Part shown: in pieces, positions 44,381 through 46,046 of the stretch
Layout of the letters: every line of letters begins with the position of its first letter
Numbering within the stretch: the first letter of the stretch is position 1
Origin: Pseudobdellovibrionaceae bacterium
Lineage (GTDB): Bacteria > Bdellovibrionota > Bdellovibrionia > Bdellovibrionales > Bdellovibrionaceae
Assembly (NCBI GenBank): GCA_021731025.1
Contig: JAKFYD010000038.1
Location: forward strand, 1-46,046
Direction: 5' to 3'
DNA length: 46,046 bases
Notes under the pieces: model-generated
Seen by the model: only the letters and a program-made list of their open reading frames with translations
Database searches by the model: none
What the model was told of the DNA's origin: nothing
Translations under genes and position numbers: made by a program

Positions 44381-45579
44381 TAAGAGGCCTTATCGTCTAC
44401 TGTGATCTTTAAATCGATAGTTGCCTTGATCAAATTGGAGGCGTAGCCATCAGCATGATAAAGAATATATTCACTGAGCCAATCTCGATCTTGCGGTTTT
44501 AATCCAATCCGAGCCAACTCATTTAAGGTCGTTTGAATATTAGCAATAACGATAGCACGAACCTCTTCATCGGCATCTTTGGCCAGATAGGCATCGTAAA
44601 GGCGAATGGCTGTGCGCCATTCTGAAAGATCTAAGAGATCATTCATATAGTCGAGATCGTTTTCAATAATATCGATCAAGCCAATGTCAGATAAATTCCA
44701 ATTGAGTGGCAAGAGTGAAAAATAGTAGATCACCAAGTTCATATCGACTTTGACTGTTTTTTTTATGATGGCTGAAATGAGCTCAGCGATAATATCCTTT
44801 TGCGATTCGGTGAAAAAATGAGAAGGCACTTTCGATTTTGCGATCGAAAGAAATAAATATTCAATGGCCTGTGGGTTCGAAGGATTGATTCGCAAACACT
44901 CGAGAATCCAGTCGATTTTCTTTAAGGGGTCAGCTTCTTTTTTGGCCCGCAATAAGTAAGTGACTTCGATAGGAAATAAAAAGCCTTTCTTCAAAAAGGA
45001 CAGTTCTTTCCAAAGGAGAGCTACCAAGATCCCCGGAGATAAGCCCAACAAAGCTTCAATGGGAAAGGCTGACTGACTTGCATAATGACCACCAATCAGA
45101 AAAAGGTAGACACCTATCAAGAACAGCCAAGAGGGCATAAAGATCGTTTTTTTACTCTTGGGTAAAGTGTAAAAAGAAAATCGATAGGGTGTTTTCCCAA
45201 AGAAAACGCAGAAAGCCCCCGCATAAGCGGTTAAAGAAAAAAGCGGAACAAAACTAGGATCATTAACTTCTAAAATGGGCTGGAGAAATGTTCCTAAGAG
45301 TCCCGTGGCAAAATAAGTGACCAGATAAGGAAACCATCCCATTCGCATTTCCACATAACTTGAAAATGCTAAAAGGATAGAAATCATCGCTGCCAATTGA
45401 AGAGGAGAATGAAAAGTCAGGGTCTGTAAAATAATTTCTTGGAGCCTAAAGTGATTTTCAATTTCAAACTGGTACCACAGGTTGTTGGCGGTGAGTGCTA
45501 AGGACGAGAAAAGAAGAAGCAAAGCTCCCCAAGGGATTCTGAAATTTCGTGCATGTAATCCAATTGGTAGTAAAAACAT
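44380..45579 (-). CDS. Rhomboid-like membrane protein without visible catalytic residues
   Basis: 399 aa. The N-terminal 210 residues have six or so transmembrane helices in a rhomboid-like order: PWGALLLLFSSLALTANNLWY, SPLQLAAMISILLAFSSYVEMRMGWFPYLVTYFATGLLG, where VEMRMG resembles the VExRxG loop of rhomboids. The GxSG serine motif is replaced by LTAYAGAF and no His is seen in the last helices (IEALLGLSPGILVALLW). The rest is a helical soluble domain. Translation is coupled to the RDD protein, so they likely act together. An inactive rhomboid is the best guess. Confidence 0.6.
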   Translation of the reverse strand: MFLLPIGLHARNFRIPWGALLLLFSSLALTANNLWYQFEIENHFRLQEIILQTLTFHSPLQLAAMISILLAFSSYVEMRMGWFPYLVTYFATGLLGTFLQPILEVNDPSFVPLFSLTAYAGAFCVFFGKTPYRFSFYTLPKSKKTIFMPSWLFLIGVYLFLIGGHYASQSAFPIEALLGLSPGILVALLWKELSFLKKGFLFPIEVTYLLRAKKEADPLKKIDWILECLRINPSNPQAIEYLFLSIAKSKVPSHFFTESQKDIIAELISAIIKKTVKVDMNLVIYYFSLLPLNWNLSDIGLIDIIENDLDYMNDLLDLSEWRTAIRLYDAYLAKDADEEVRAIVIANIQTTLNELARIGLKPQDRDWLSEYILYHADGYASNLIKATIDLKITVDDKAS

Positions 45580-45733
45580 AATAATGAATTCGGAAATTCA
45601 TTGGTATCACTTGAACTTTGCGGGCTTTTTAGGGGAAAAATATCGACTCTACACCAGATCTAGATCAGACTTTTGGCTCTAGACACAGAGCGAGCAGAAT
45701 GATATCTATACCTCCGTCTAGAATCTTGAATGC

Positions 45734-45824
45734 GGAGGGTTGGCCGAGTGGCTGAAGGCGCTCGCTTGGAAAGCGAGTTTACACCAAAAGTGTAACGCGA
45801 GTTCGAATCTCGCATCCTCCGCCA
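45734..45824 (+). tRNA. tRNA-Ser(GGA)
   Basis: 91 bases including encoded CCA (45822-45824). Acceptor GGAGGGT pairs with ATCCTCC (one G-T), discriminator G45821. D arm GCCGAGTGGCTGAAGGC, anticodon stem CTCGC/GCGAG with loop TTGGAAA and anticodon GGA at 45768-45770, long variable arm (TTACACCAAAAGTGTAA), T arm GCGAGTTCGAATCTCGC. Reads UCC and UCU codons. Confidence 0.97.
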
Positions 45825-45843
45825 TTTTACTCTCTGGTAAAAT
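45824..45843 (+). terminator. Weak hairpin after tRNA-Ser
   Basis: ATTTTAC, 6-base loop, GTAAAAT directly after (and sharing the last A of) the CCA end. AT-rich stem with no T-tract afterwards, so it may aid 3' processing or be chance. Confidence 0.3.
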
Positions 45844-46046
45844 GAAAAAATGGATCAACCGCAAATGACTTCAGTTTCACCTTCCTAACTCCGCGAAAAG
45901 TAAAAAGAAAACAGCAATTACAAAGAGATAAAGTTTAACGAGCGATTCGGTTCGATTTCGTCCATCGTCACGCGAGAATACGCCAAAATTCCTGAGTTAT
46001 GCTATTTCAGTGCTACTTTTGTGCTACGGAAAAATAGAAAAACTCA

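Noticed and set aside
45845-46046. Integrase remnant or attachment site after tRNA-Ser
   Set aside because: tRNA genes are common integration sites, but neither strand here gives a convincing integrase fragment, and no repeat of the tRNA 3' end is seen.

Overview
The window looks like chromosomal DNA of a Bdellovibrio-like bacterium (Bdellovibrionota, possibly close to Bdellovibrio or Pseudobdellovibrio). The reasons are a SecA whose N-terminus matches my memory of the Bdellovibrio form, a TIGR02147-family regulator, many exported proteins and lipoproteins of unknown function, an outer-membrane LpxR-type enzyme and moderate GC content. The species call is inference from protein character; no database was searched.

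Layout. Bases 1-7218 hold an LpxR-like lipid A deacylase overlapping a GcvH-like protein that lacks the lipoyl lysine (minus strand), then a cyclotransferase-like gene, trmL, secA, a zinc-ribbon protein and an exported coiled-coil protein (plus strand), and a BamE-like lipoprotein. Bases 7561-13436 are a complete caa3-type cytochrome oxidase operon: membrane-anchored cytochrome c, SCO copper chaperone, coxB, coxA, coxC, coxD and ctaB. Subunit I carries the YSHP signature of A2-type oxidases. Bases 13442-18588 look like an inserted AT-richer island bounded by two nearly identical 17-base palindromes. It holds two exported unknown proteins (one with an HELIH zinc-protease motif), a Cys-rich lipoprotein, an AAA/DUF4143 ATPase behind a double palindromic operator and an apparently leaderless start, and a TIGR02147 regulator.

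Bases 18594-25959 hold maiA and a fumarylacetoacetase-family gene (tyrosine catabolism), a stand-alone membrane domain of an LTA-synthase-like protein, a small beta-barrel protein, a 2OG-Fe(II) oxygenase with an apparent TonB/AgmX-like tail, an olsB-olsA-like ornithine-lipid pair in which olsB is frameshifted, a Sua5/TsaC gene and an exported protein that seems to start at AUA. A 123-base element with 22-bp inverted ends separates this from the minus-strand tesA-ybbA-ybbP operon, an RRM/Gly-rich RNA-binding protein, yajQ and slyD.

Bases 31608-35493 are an overlapping plus-strand operon: HNH nuclease, GNAT acetyltransferase, adenosine-deaminase-like protein and AmpG-like permease. Bases 35484-42114 hold four envelope proteins of unknown function, including two lipoproteins. 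Bases 42119-45579 encode a coupled pair: a rhomboid-like protein without visible catalytic residues, and an RDD-TamB-like-TPR fusion. A tRNA-Ser(GGA) follows.

The most interesting items are three genes whose only well-placed start after a Shine-Dalgarno is AUC or AUA, the palindrome-bounded island with its double operator, the olsB frameshift, and the RDD/TamB-like/TPR plus pseudo-rhomboid pair.
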